A DNA stretch of 64,000 bases from positions 248,001 through 312,000 of the forward strand of contig JABCZL010000005.1 in NCBI GenBank assembly GCA_013289685.1, read 5' to 3'. Source of the stretch: Acidobacteriota bacterium. Its GTDB lineage: Bacteria; Acidobacteriota; Terriglobia; Terriglobales; Acidobacteriaceae. Each line of letters opens with the position of its first letter. The stretch's first letter is position 1. A program made the position numbers and the translations under genes. The notes below the pieces were generated by a model. It was not told the origin of the DNA. It searched no databases and was given only the letters and a program-made list of their open reading frames with translations. Below, piece by piece: positions 43,978 through 54,700 of this stretch.

Positions 43978-45147
43978 CTAGAATCCCCGTCCGTGAACGA
44001 TAGTCTTGAGCACTTCGCCCGCCGGACCCAACACAGTGAAATCCGCGACAGCGCCCTTAGCCAGAATTCCGTGATGAGCCGATAAGCCGACGGCCCGCGC
44101 CGGATTCAGCGTCGCTGCTTGGACGGCGTCGCGCAAACTCCAGTTGGAAAACTTCGTCACATTGCGCACGGCTCGATCCATGGTGAGCACGCTTCCGGCA
44201 AGGCTTCCGTTCGACGTGCACTTGCCGTCTTTCACATCGACCTCGATCGGCCCCAGCTGGTAGCGCCCATCCGGCATGCCGGTAGCCGAAATTGCGTCGG
44301 TGATGAGCACCGCTCGCTCGCGCCCTTTCGCCCGCAGGAAAAGCTTCACGACCGCCGGCGCCAGATGAATTCCGTCGACGATAATATCGGCGCTCAACCG
44401 GTCATCACTGAGCACTTCGCCGATGATCCCGGGGTCGCGATGGTCCAGCGGACGCATGGCGTTGAACGTGTGGGTGGCGTGCCGCGCTCCGGCCTTCACC
44501 GCCGCCTGCGCGACCGGCATTTCAGCGTCCGAGTGCCCGATGCTCACGCACACCTTGCGCTTTGCGGCCTCGGCAATCACCTCCATCGCGCCGGGAATCT
44601 CGGGCGCAATGGTCAGCATGCGCACATGCCCGCGCGCCGCCTGCCAAAGACGGTCGAAGATCTCAAGAGTGGGCGCGAGCAGATTCTCCGGCGGATGTAC
44701 TCCCCGGCGCTTGTGGCTGAGAAACGGTCCTTCGAGATGAATGCCCAACGGGCGAGCCTGCACAGGATCGCCATTTGCCGGAGTGGCCGCTGCTTCGATC
44801 GAGTCAGCCAATCGTCCCAACGCCGCACAGGTCGCATCGAGCGGCGCTGCAACGGTTGTCGCAAAATATCCGGTCACGCCGTGGGCCGTCAGGAACTCGC
44901 CCAGGCGCGGCAGTTCAGTTGGCATGGCCCGCATAAGATCCAGCCCTGCTCCGCCGTGCATGTGGATGTCGACAAAGCCCGGCGCCAGCACAGCGTCGCC
45001 AAAATCGACGAGTGGAGTGCGGGCGGGAACTTCTTTCGTGGCGCGCGAGGACACTGCGGAGATCCGCCCATCTTCCACGACGAGCAGCGGGTTCTGGATC
45101 TCCTCGACCGGAGTGTAGAGGCGGGCGGCGGTGAATGCAGTTTTCAT
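43978..45147 (-). CDS. nagA: N-acetylglucosamine-6-phosphate deacetylase
   Basis: 389 residues from ATG at 45147, the normal family length; a longer frame starting at 45459 would reach back towards the tRNA and is not supported. Amidohydrolase-superfamily TIM barrel with 'GFVDIHMHGGAG' (metal-binding HxH), 'LEGPFLSHKRRG' (metal-binding Glu), 'HATHTFNAM' and 'VLITDAISATG' (catalytic Asp). It removes acetate from GlcNAc-6-phosphate in amino-sugar breakdown or wall recycling. No nagB or transporter is adjacent. Confidence 0.94.
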   Translation of the reverse strand: MKTAFTAARLYTPVEEIQNPLLVVEDGRISAVSSRATKEVPARTPLVDFGDAVLAPGFVDIHMHGGAGLDLMRAMPTELPRLGEFLTAHGVTGYFATTVAAPLDATCAALGRLADSIEAAATPANGDPVQARPLGIHLEGPFLSHKRRGVHPPENLLAPTLEIFDRLWQAARGHVRMLTIAPEIPGAMEVIAEAAKRKVCVSIGHSDAEMPVAQAAVKAGARHATHTFNAMRPLDHRDPGIIGEVLSDDRLSADIIVDGIHLAPAVVKLFLRAKGRERAVLITDAISATGMPDGRYQLGPIEVDVKDGKCTSNGSLAGSVLTMDRAVRNVTKFSNWSLRDAVQAATLNPARAVGLSAHHGILAKGAVADFTVLGPAGEVLKTIVHGRGF

Positions 45148-45463
45148 TGTATTTGGGCGCGAGAACCTATCGTATCCGGAACGCCGAGGTTCAGACAACC
45201 GGACCGAGTGGAGCATTGGGCCGCTCGTAAGTCGCAACTCGGTTCGTCCGGGGCGACGGGATTGGTCGAGCATGGATTGACGGACACCGAGGCGTAGTTG
45301 CTGCTCAACGATTGTTTCCAGGATTGTTTCCTGCAAGCTGAGATGCCGCTCCCACATCCAGCGCCAGTTCAGTGGCGCTGTCGCAGAGTGGTATAATCTC
45401 TGAGTCATCCAGCAATTCTTGCTAAGGGCGCGCAGCAATTCCTCCAGCGCCCCCTGCACAAGT
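45148..45463. other. Intergenic region between nagA and tRNA-Pro
   Basis: 316 bases. It holds the extended -10 promoter for the tRNA (see 45389-45397) and must hold the nagA promoter, which I cannot place. A small palindrome (GCGCCAGTTCAGTGGCGC, 45361-45378) lies just upstream of the tRNA promoter. No gene seen. Confidence 0.6.
45389..45397 (+). promoter_or_regulatory. Extended -10 promoter of tRNA-Pro
   Basis: TGGTATAAT: a perfect TATAAT (45392-45397) preceded by the TGn element. The -35 candidate TTCAGT (45368-45373) is weak, as is common with extended -10 promoters. It would start transcription around 45404, about 60 bases before the tRNA. Confidence 0.75.
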
Positions 45464-45540
<77 letters not shown>

Positions 45541-45775
45541 ATCTTTCAAGCAGTTAGAGCGATTTGAGCTGGGTGCCCGCCTCCCCCGAGGCAGCAGTTG
45601 GGGTCGTTAACCAGACAGATTTGTCTCCTTCATCTGCGCGAATTCTCCGCCGAAGGGCTCCGAAGTTCTGTCTCACCCGGTCGGCACCCCGCTTCAGGGT
45701 GCGAGATCGCCGTTCTTTGATCTGAGGTTGTGAAATCATCATCATCCCATCGATAATTGCCATCTTCAACCCGCT

Positions 45776-47299
45776 TTATGCCAACGCGTAGAGATACTCG
45801 ACAAAGGAGCGCACAGCCCCATCGATCCCGGCAACCCTTGCATTGGTGGAATCGATCAGATAGTACTCATTCGGAGCATGTGCCCCGGTCCCGTGCCCCG
45901 CTCCAAAATGTCCGGCGGGAAGATTGAGAGGTTCGGTAGTGAAGATGTATCCCGGCCAGGAGCCAGCGGAACGAGGCCACAGCACGGGATCCAGACCCAG
46001 CTTGCGGTAAGTCGCAATTTGCGTCTGGATCAGCTTCGAATCCGGTGATGTCTGTGTCGGATCGTATCCACCACTCATATTGACCTCTATATCGCCAAAG
46101 CCGTGTTTGGCAAGATGGTCTTTGAGAAGTGCCAGCGTCCCTGCAGCCGTCATGTCGGGCACGAGCCGCATGTCAACCTTCGCAACTGCGCGATGTGGCA
46201 GAACCGTCTTGCCTCCGGGACCTGTGTAGCCACCGACCAAGCCCTCTATGTTGATCGTGGGTTTGGATTCGAGCAGTACGAGCGAGTCAAGCCAGTTTGT
46301 GTCATGCACCCAATGTTCGACGCCAAGCTGCCGCTTCACTGTGGCTTCACTGCGGCGAGCGGCGGCATCCTGAATCATCTTCATTTGTGCGGGAGTAAGC
46401 GGTTTGACCTTGTCGAAAAAGCCCGCAACCGCAGGCGTGTGTCCGTCGGCCTCAATCAGAGTGTTGAGCGCTTGCACCAGGTGCCACGAAGGGCTGTCGA
46501 CCTGCGCCTCAAGGCTGGAATGAACGTCATGTTTGGGCCCTCGCCCCCAGCGTTCTCCACTGGAAACCAGTTCGAGCTCAACTACGCCTTTGGCGCCTAG
46601 TGATATCTGTACGCCTCCATCCGCATCTTGACCCGCTTCCGGCATGATCACGCCCATGCATTTCTTCAACGCGGTCGTGACTTTGGGTTGGTGGACAACC
46701 TCCGGGAAGTTGGTTGAACCAATCTCTTCTTCCCCTTCACAAACGAGCACGAGATTTACAGGCAGTTTTTTCCCAGCCGCCTTGAAGGCATGAAGAGCGC
46801 CGAGGAAGGCCGTTTCAGGACCCTTTTGGTTCACAGCGCCGCGACCGACGCAGATCCTGCCCAGCCCTTCCTTGTCCACGATCCGCCCTTCGAGCGGTGG
46901 CGAAGACCACTCCGAAGCGTCAAACTGTTTCACGTCGTACATAAAATAGACGCCGAGGGTGGTGGCCGCACCGGCATCAAGGATGCCGAAGACCCCAGGC
47001 TTGCCCGTCGTTGGCACAATCTCGACGTTCGAGAATCCGGCATCGCGAGCGAGTTGCGCCATATAGTCAGGCCCTTGTGGATAGTTGCGGTTCTCGGCTG
47101 CGATCGAGGGCAAAGCGATCCAGTCCTGCAACCGCTTCACGGTCTCGTCATGCATCTTCGGTATTTGGTTCAGCACCGACTGGAGCCCGGGATCGTCTAA
47201 AGAGGAAGCAGAGATTGGCAATGCGGCGAAGGCGGCTCCCGCAAGTGCGCCCTGGATGAACTCCCGGCGATTGAGAGCGTTTTGGATCGAGTCAGTCAA
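45776..47299 (-). CDS. Tat-exported M20-family metallohydrolase with altered metal ligands
   Basis: 507 residues. Tat signal (NRREFIQGALAG, about 10-21). The body is an M20 peptidase/dipeptidase: 'CEGEEEIGS' with the catalytic Glu-Glu, a dimerisation domain, and 'HFGAGHGTGAHAPNEY' near the end. Two places differ from the family rule: the first metal site, normally GHxD, reads FMYDV, so the His is Met; and the bridging-Asp motif, normally RGxxDxKG, reads RGAVNQKG, with Asn for Asp. It may bind metal differently or act on other substrates. It is a lone gene behind the tRNA. Confidence 0.85.
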   Translation of the reverse strand: MTDSIQNALNRREFIQGALAGAAFAALPISASSLDDPGLQSVLNQIPKMHDETVKRLQDWIALPSIAAENRNYPQGPDYMAQLARDAGFSNVEIVPTTGKPGVFGILDAGAATTLGVYFMYDVKQFDASEWSSPPLEGRIVDKEGLGRICVGRGAVNQKGPETAFLGALHAFKAAGKKLPVNLVLVCEGEEEIGSTNFPEVVHQPKVTTALKKCMGVIMPEAGQDADGGVQISLGAKGVVELELVSSGERWGRGPKHDVHSSLEAQVDSPSWHLVQALNTLIEADGHTPAVAGFFDKVKPLTPAQMKMIQDAAARRSEATVKRQLGVEHWVHDTNWLDSLVLLESKPTINIEGLVGGYTGPGGKTVLPHRAVAKVDMRLVPDMTAAGTLALLKDHLAKHGFGDIEVNMSGGYDPTQTSPDSKLIQTQIATYRKLGLDPVLWPRSAGSWPGYIFTTEPLNLPAGHFGAGHGTGAHAPNEYYLIDSTNARVAGIDGAVRSFVEYLYALA

Positions 47300-47769
47300 T
47301 GCGTCCCCCAGTGGCCGAACAAGGATGACTATCGTTGATTGGTCTCAGACTAAATTCTAGAAAGAGAACAATCCGGCTTTTATCGGAGGTCATCATACCA
47401 ATTTGTTGCCTGCCGACCAGCGATTTTTTCTCCTGGAGGCGGCGAGATCATTCCCCTCTGTCGGCCACGCACAGCCTATCCAGAAACGGGCTTGTGGGTA
47501 GGAATCAGTCTCAGTCCACTGGAGACGGCAAAGGGCAAGCTTGTGTCCGGTGCCGTACGCGAACCTGACCGAACGCACGCGAGCTGAAGAGGAGTTGCGG
47601 GTATTAGCGTGAAGTGATTTTGCGACCAAGAACCAAATAATTTCCTGTTGGCCGACCATCCGTTACCTGGGTTTCGCGGTTTGAATTAAATCTGGAAATC
47701 CTAAACTCTCGAGGTGTGAGACGATCGGCGCCAACTCTTTGGTGCTGAAGTTCTTCCAGAACTGTCTGG
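47300..47769. other. 470-base region without a clear gene
   Basis: Between the starts/ends of two same-direction genes. Short frames exist on both strands but none has a ribosome-binding site or a recognisable product. On the + strand near 47545-47603 one frame reads 'NLTERTRAEEELRVLA' to a stop, similar to the linker after PAS domains of sensor kinases; it could be a worn remnant or chance. Nothing else seen. Confidence 0.5.
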
Positions 47770-48627
47770 TCAGGTTCCCAGCAGGTTAATTTGTAGTTTC
47801 TTGTACCCATGTTCGCGTGCCCATAGGTCCAAAGGTATTGTCGCCAGCTCATCCACAACGGCAACTGCCAGCCCCGTTTTCGTCAAGTCGATACTCTTCA
47901 GGTAGGTATGGCACGTGTCGCAGACGTCCACCCGGACGTGCGCGATCTCGGGCGCTGAATAATATGCCATCTGCGGTTCTCGTTCTTCTCCGCAGGCCGG
48001 ACAATAAATTCTTCGGAAAGGCCATTCATGCGCGCAGAGCATACAAATCAGCGACTTTTTCGCACCGTCGCCTTCACTCCGCAATACGCCGACGGCAGGC
48101 TTGCCGCCGCAAAGCGGGCACGTCGATGGAGTTCCGTCCACAACCGCGACTTCGCGGTGATCCGCTAGATATTCAGCGTACGGTTGGAGAAAGATCCACG
48201 CGAGCACCCGCTCGGAATAAGTTGCACCGCGCTGATCGTTGGACTGGACTTGTTCTGCGTCATCCGCGCCCGCACCTAAGTCTGGATCTCTGTACCAGAA
48301 GTCTTCAATCGCGTGCTGCCATGCCGCCGATCCCTCCATCGCCAAAGTGGCGGCGGCCTGGGAAAGCGGCGCTGGCGCAATCTGCTGGATCACCGAGAGA
48401 AATCCCGGAAACTTTGGAAGAAGAAGAAAGAAATCTAGTTCATCTCTCAGGGGGCGATCAGAGAAAATCCTCGGCGAATCCGCGAGAGCTTTCTGAATTT
48501 CGCAGTAAACACCTTTCTGAAATGTCGCGATGTGGGCGTAGTAACGTAGCCCTTCGGCGGAGAAAGGGTAAGACGAGGATAGTTCGTTGGCGCGGCGAAT
48601 GCGGCGATCCCACTTCGCAGCGTTCAT
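47770..48627 (-). CDS. fdhE: FdhE-type formate dehydrogenase accessory protein
   Basis: 285 residues from ATG at 48627 (a longer frame from 48738 overlaps the gamma subunit gene and is rejected). C-terminal half has the rubredoxin-like zinc/iron sites of FdhE: CPLCGG, ICMLCAHEW, YCPACGE and VCDTCHTYL (four CxxC pairs). FdhE is needed for maturation and Tat export of respiratory formate dehydrogenases but is not part of the final enzyme. It is the last gene of the fdn/fdo operon, four bases after the gamma gene. Confidence 0.92.
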   Translation of the reverse strand: MNAAKWDRRIRRANELSSSYPFSAEGLRYYAHIATFQKGVYCEIQKALADSPRIFSDRPLRDELDFFLLLPKFPGFLSVIQQIAPAPLSQAAATLAMEGSAAWQHAIEDFWYRDPDLGAGADDAEQVQSNDQRGATYSERVLAWIFLQPYAEYLADHREVAVVDGTPSTCPLCGGKPAVGVLRSEGDGAKKSLICMLCAHEWPFRRIYCPACGEEREPQMAYYSAPEIAHVRVDVCDTCHTYLKSIDLTKTGLAVAVVDELATIPLDLWAREHGYKKLQINLLGT

Positions 48628-48631
48628 TTGT

Positions 48632-49291
48632 TCATTTTCGCTCGGCCGAGTTGCGGAGAAGTTGCTCGTACCACGTGTGGTGGTGATGGTTGGCCCAGGC
48701 ACGTGACACGTCGCCGCGAATGACGGAGCCAAAAGCACCGCGTTCCATCGCAGTACCCATGTAGACGTGGATGATAAAAAGCGCGATGGTGGCGAGCGCG
48801 CACACGGGATGTACGAACACGGCGGCGAGACGCAGGAAACGCAAATTCCAGGAAATGTGCTGAGGGAGCCACAGAATCAACCCGGAAAGCAGAAGCAGGA
48901 TACCGTTCCAGAAGAAGCCCCAGAACAACAACTTCTGGCCAGGGTTGAAGCGGTCGGCGGAAGGGATCTGATCGTCTTCATTGCGAATGTAGTGTCCGAT
49001 GGACGCCCACCAGGCCTTGTCGGCTGGTGTTTCCTTCATCTGCCGGTGCCACATGCTGTACATCAGCGAGACCCCGACGACGAAGACGAGGCCGAACCAA
49101 GGATGTAACTCGCGCGAAATCGTCGGCCCACCGAGGATGACGGCGATCCAAAAGAGCCACGGGCTCCAGAAGGCGAGACCGGTCAGCAGGAGATATACGT
49201 AGGAGACACCCGCCAACCAATGCACGAGCCGCTCGCGAAACGAATAGCGCAGGACGCGTCCGTTCGGAAGGAGATAAGGTTCGCTGCTCAT
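48632..49291 (-). CDS. fdoI: Formate dehydrogenase gamma subunit (cytochrome b556)
   Basis: 219 residues with four membrane helices. Heme-ligand His occur in 'RLVHWLAGVSYVYLLL' (helix 1), 'HPWFGLVFVVG' (helix 2) and 'VHPVCALATIALFIIHVYMG' (helix 4), as in E. coli FdnI/FdoI. It takes electrons from the beta subunit to the quinone pool. The ATG overlaps the stop of the beta subunit gene by 4 bases. Symbol given by family; fdnI is equally possible. Confidence 0.93.
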   Translation of the reverse strand: MSSEPYLLPNGRVLRYSFRERLVHWLAGVSYVYLLLTGLAFWSPWLFWIAVILGGPTISRELHPWFGLVFVVGVSLMYSMWHRQMKETPADKAWWASIGHYIRNEDDQIPSADRFNPGQKLLFWGFFWNGILLLLSGLILWLPQHISWNLRFLRLAAVFVHPVCALATIALFIIHVYMGTAMERGAFGSVIRGDVSRAWANHHHHTWYEQLLRNSAERK

Positions 49292-50181
49292 TGGGTTCCT
49301 CCGTGAGACTCCTGCTCGTCTTCCTTTACAACCTTAGGGCCGAATCGCAAATAATGAATGAAAACGCCGACCGCCCCGAAGATAATCCCAAAGTTCCCAA
49401 TCCATTTCAGCGGCCCTTTCCACAGCCGCACCGACAGAGGGATGGTCGGATCCTTCGGAAGTCCGCCGTACAACTCCGGATTCTTCGCATCGTGCAGGAC
49501 GTAGATGACGTGGGTTCCGCCGACTCCGGCCGGATCGTAGACTCCCGCATCCTGGAATCCGGAGTTTGTGCGAAGTTGCTCGGCACGAGTCTCCGCTAAT
49601 TCCTTCATTTCCGACTTCGTCCCAAAATGCAGGCAGCCCGTAGGGCAGGCCTTGATGCAGGCTGGTTCGAGTCCCACCGAAACGCGGTCATTGCAAAGCG
49701 TGCACTTAAAGACTTTGCGCGATGGCGGATCGAATTTCGGAATGTTGAACGGGCAACCGGTCATGCAATACCCGCAGCCGATGCAATTCGCCTCCTGGAA
49801 ATCGACGATGCCGTTGGCATACTGAACGATGGCGGCGTCCGCAGGGCAGGCCGCAAGGCAACCCGGATCTGCGCAATGCATGCACTGATCTTTGCGCATC
49901 AGCAGCATCATGGTGCCATCGGCGCGCTCATGCTCGTTGAACTTGATCAGGTTCCAGTAATTCCATGCCGTCTCGGGCATCGTCTGGTAAGTGTTATCGA
50001 AGGTGGTTTCGCTGAACGTGTAACCGTTCCACTCCAGGCAGGCAACTTCGCAGGCTTTGCAGCCAATACACGTGGTCGTGTCGACCAGCTTGCATACTTG
50101 GAATTCACGGTTCAGACCTTTACCGGGAACGACCCCCGCGTGACCGGAAATTCGGATTAGCTCTGTAGCGGCCTGGCTCAT
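49288..50181 (-). CDS. fdoH: Formate dehydrogenase beta subunit (4 x [4Fe-4S])
   Basis: 297 residues, same size as E. coli FdnH/FdoH. Four ferredoxin-type Cys clusters: CIGCKACEVAC, CMHCADPGCLAAC, CIGCGYCMTGC and the CTLC...CIKACPTGC group. A C-terminal membrane helix ('GIIFGAVGVFIHYLRFG') anchors it. It is the electron wire between the alpha and gamma subunits on the periplasmic side. It follows the alpha gene by nine bases and overlaps the gamma gene. Confidence 0.95.
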   Translation of the reverse strand: MSQAATELIRISGHAGVVPGKGLNREFQVCKLVDTTTCIGCKACEVACLEWNGYTFSETTFDNTYQTMPETAWNYWNLIKFNEHERADGTMMLLMRKDQCMHCADPGCLAACPADAAIVQYANGIVDFQEANCIGCGYCMTGCPFNIPKFDPPSRKVFKCTLCNDRVSVGLEPACIKACPTGCLHFGTKSEMKELAETRAEQLRTNSGFQDAGVYDPAGVGGTHVIYVLHDAKNPELYGGLPKDPTIPLSVRLWKGPLKWIGNFGIIFGAVGVFIHYLRFGPKVVKEDEQESHGGTQ

Positions 50182-50190
50182 GGTTGCTCC

Positions 50191-53100
50191 CTACGCCTTC
50201 TCGACTTTCACTAAGAAGCCCTTCGATTCAGGGGTGTGAGCATTCGGATCGGTGACTGTAGGCGTCAGCAAATTCGCCGGAGTCCGCGCATTTCTTCCCT
50301 CATCCTCGTCGATGCCTCGGAAGCCCTGATGAATCGGCAACCCGATCTGATACACCTTCTTGCCGTCAATCATCATCGGTTTCAGGCGGCGAGTGACAAA
50401 GGCTTTCGCGATGTACGTTCCGCGCGCGCTGATGACCTTGATCTTGTCCGTTCCGCGAATTCCTTTTTCGTCTGCCAACTCTACCGGAATCTCCACGAAC
50501 GGTTCCGGGATGAGCTGGACGTTCATCGGATTATTTTTCGTCCAGTAGTGATATTGCTCGGTCAGCCGATAAGTGGTGCAGACGATGCTGTACTCCTCGG
50601 GCAATCCAAACTTATCGTACGGCGTGTTGAATTTCTTCACGAGCGGATTGTTCGACTGATCGGGATGCAGTGGATTTTTGATCGGGCTTTCAATCGGTTC
50701 GTAATGCTCGGGGAATGGGCCGTCCGCCAGCACACCGATTGGAGCGAATAATCGCCCAATGCCTTCTGGATTCATGATGAAGGGCCCCATGTGATCTTTG
50801 GGATGCGAATCCGGTTTGAAGTCCGGCACGTCATTGCCCACCCACTTGCCCGCCGCTTCGTTCCACCACACCTGTTTCCGCTCAGGATCCCACGGCTTCC
50901 CATCAGGGTTGCAAGACGCCCGGTTGTAAAGCACGCGACGGTTGGCCGGCCACGACCACGACCAGTTGGAAAAAACACCCATCCCGGATGGATCCTCTGT
51001 GCCGCGCCTCTGGATCTGGGCCCCGGCCTCCGTCCAGCAGCCGGAGTAAATCCAATTGCCGCACAGGGTTGTGCCGTCGTCCTTCAACCAGGCAAATCCT
51101 GGTAGTTGCTGGCCGGCCTTGATGACCTGTCCCGTCGCCTCGTCCTTCAAGTCGGCTAAGGCTCTCCCGTTAAGCTCCATCGCTACCTGGGAAAGTGGAG
51201 GATGGGCGGCGTCGGCATAAGCCCAATTCAGATTCAGAATGGGGTCGGGGAATTTTCCGCCGTCTTTCTTGTAGAGGTCGCGCACCCGCAGGAAAATCTG
51301 CGCGATGATGTCCTGGTCGAGCCGCGCTTGCCCCGGGGGTGGAACCGCGGCATATTTCCACGTGACCCAGCGGGCGGAGTTGGTCATGCTGCCGTCTTTT
51401 TCGGCAAAGCCCGCGCAAGGCAAACGGTAGACGGTGGTCTTGATGTTCTTCTGTTCTTCGGTCGTAATTCCCGGTGCTCGCCAGAACTCGCTGGTTTCAT
51501 CCTCGTAAATTTCGCCCACCACCAGCCAGTCGGCCTTCTTTAGCGCATTGATGTTCTTGTTCGTGTCCGGGCCAATCATCACCCCATTCATTCCGAAGGC
51601 CAACATGCCCTTGATCTTGTCGTTGTACATGTCGTCCCAGATATGCGTCCACGAACAATCCTGTCCGGCCTTGGGGAAATAATCGAAGGCAAATCCGTTT
51701 TCTTTTGTGGCAGCGTCTCCATACAGCGACTTCAGCAACGACACCATGAATTTCGGCGTGTTCGCGTAGTAGTTCATCGAATCCCATACCGAGGGCTTTG
51801 ATGCCGTCGGGGTGGTGCGTTTCAGAAAAGTGGCCAAATCTTTGTCGTCAGGAACCGGCGCTTTCAGGTAGCCAGGCAGGGAATCGTACAGGCCAGCCAT
51901 ATCTGTCGCGCCCTGAATATTCGAATGGCCGCGAAGGGCGTTCACGCCACCGCCCGCCCTTCCGACGTTACCGAGCAAAAGTTGAATCATGGCCGCCGTA
52001 CGGATGATCTGCGTTCCAAAAGTATGCTGCGTCCAACCCACTGCATAGATGATGGTCGCGACTTTCTTCATGTCGCCATCTTTGCGGACCGAGGTAAAAA
52101 GATCGACGGCCTTCAGGTACTGGTCCTTCGGGATGCCCGTAATCCGTTCGACGGTTTCGGGGGTGTAGCGGGAATACTGCTGCTTCATCAATTGGAAGAC
52201 GCAGCGCGGATGCTGCAGCGTCAGGTCGTAGGCAACGTTCGGTGGCAACGCGGGCGGTGCGGGTGTCGCTGGATGCGACGGCGCGGGAGTTGCGTGTGCG
52301 GAAATGGCGGCATCCGTTTTGCCGCTGAAGTCTCCGCCCTCCTGATAATTCCACGTAGTTTTATCGTATGCGCTCGTCGAGGCGTTGAATCCCGAATACA
52401 AGCCATCCTCTGGAAGTTTGAACCCCTCCTTAACGATGAACGCTGCGTTCGTGTAGTTGACGAGATATTCCTTGGCGATCCGGTTGTTCTCGATGGCATA
52501 GCGGATCAGGCCACCGAGGAATGCGATATCTGTGCCGGCGCGAATTTGTACGAAGAGATCGGCCGTAGCGGACGTGCGCGTGAATCGAGGGTCGACGGAA
52601 ATCAGCTTGGCGTTGCGGTTACGCTTCGCCTCCATCGCCCACTTGAAACCGCAAGGATGGTTTTCGGCGGGATTCCCGCCCATGATCAACATCATGTCTG
52701 TGTTCTTGATGTCGATCCAGCCATTCGTCATGGCCCCGCGTCCAAATGTTGGTCCCAAACTTGAGACCGTGGGTCCGTGTCAAACACGGGCTTGGTTTTC
52801 TAAATAAACCAAGCCCAACCCCCTCATGGCCTTGACGGCCAAAAAATTAAATTCATTTGTATCCGTGCAGCCGCCGATGAACGAGATGCCTTCGCAACGA
52901 TTCACCGTCCTGCCGTTCGCATCTTTCTCCACAAAGGAACTATCGCGCGTTTTCTTAATCCATTGCGCGATCTCATCCAGGGCGTTATCCCAGGAGATGT
53001 CCTCCCACTCCGTCGCGCCGGGGCGCCGGACTTGCGGCTTCGTGAGCCGCCGCGGGTTCAGCATGTCCTGTTCGAGCGAAGAGCCCTTGGGGCACAGCGT

Positions 53101-53361
53101 CCCACGGTTCGTCGGATGATCAGGATCGCCCTCGACGTGGATCACCTGCGGCGTGACGTTCTTTGCCCGATCACCGATCGTGTAGATGAGGACGCCGCAT
53201 CCCACCGCGCAATAGGGACACGTCGAGCGCGTTTCGGCCGCGCGTGCAATCTTCAGTTCTTTGAGCTGTGCATAGGCGGGTTTGAGGTCGAACCCAAAGA
53301 GCGTGGCGCCGACCGCGCCGACCGTTGCCACCTTGAAGAAGTCTCTGCGGGACTGTTGCAT
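50191..53361 (-). CDS. fdnG: Formate dehydrogenase alpha subunit, selenoprotein (Tat-exported, FDH-N/O type)
   Basis: 1056 residues if the in-frame TGA at 52782-52780 is read as selenocysteine (Sec194; Sec196 in E. coli FdnG). Residues before it end 'LENQARV' and after it continue 'HGPTVSSLGPTFGRGAMTN', matching the E. coli protein without a gap, and the same frame runs on for 862 codons. Tat signal SRRDFFK (4-10), then the [4Fe-4S] site CPYCAVGC, and the molybdopterin-bis-MGD domains. It oxidises formate in the periplasm, passing electrons to the beta and gamma subunits. GGAG precedes the ATG. A SECIS-like hairpin follows the TGA. It needs selA, selB, selC and selD, which are not in this window. 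Confidence 0.92.
52751..52782 (-). promoter_or_regulatory. Selenocysteine TGA codon and bacterial SECIS-like hairpin
   Basis: The TGA is at 52782-52780 on the - strand. After an 11-base spacer comes the hairpin GGTCTC-AAGTTT-GGGACC (52768-52751): six pairs including one G-T and a six-base loop with the G-T pair of bases that SelB needs in the apical loop. E. coli fdhF has the same 11-base spacer before its GGTTGC...GCACC hairpin and AGGTCT loop. Basis: pattern comparison from memory; no folding program was run. Confidence 0.82.
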
Positions 53362-53468
53362 CGAAGTGATCTCCGAGTGTGTCCGAGAGTCGAACGGCTT
53401 TCAGGTTTTCTAGTCCTCGATCATTAGGTTTGTCAAGGGGTAGCCATTGTTCGGCAAGCCATAAGTCA

Positions 53469-53500
53469 GAGGCAGCAACACAGTGTTAACACACTGCCTC
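53469..53500. promoter_or_regulatory. Palindrome upstream of the formate dehydrogenase operon
   Basis: CAGTGT-TAAC-ACACTG (53481-53496), flanked by GAGGCAG on the left (53469-53475) and its inverted copy CTGCCTC on the right (53494-53500). It is about 110 bases upstream of the fdnG start and 30-60 bases upstream of a TTGACA box on the - strand (53436-53431). Possible binding site of the nearby sigma-54 activator or FixJ-like regulator. Confidence 0.5.
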
Positions 53501-53594
53501 ATCGTTCGATGGCTGTCAGTCGTAGACAGTAGAAGCCCGATCTCCATGGTTACTCATCCTTGTCGACATGAGATCCTTAAGGATCGCGTGTCGT

Positions 53595-54659
<1,065 letters not shown>

Positions 54660-54700
54660 AGAGAACCCCCCTCGTGCCCCACGCACGCTTTTTATTGGGC

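Noticed and set aside
47545..47603. Remnant of a PAS-containing sensor kinase
   Set aside because: Only about 16 residues resemble a PAC-domain linker; too short to claim a pseudogene.
52758..52782. Frameshift or pseudogene in the formate dehydrogenase alpha gene
   Set aside because: No frame change occurs; the single TGA lies at the conserved selenocysteine site with a SECIS-like hairpin and conserved sequence on both sides.
53362..53594. Sigma-54 -24/-12 promoter for the fdn operon
   Set aside because: Checked every GG on the - strand of the gap; none has GC ten bases further on. A sigma-70-like TTGACA is present instead.
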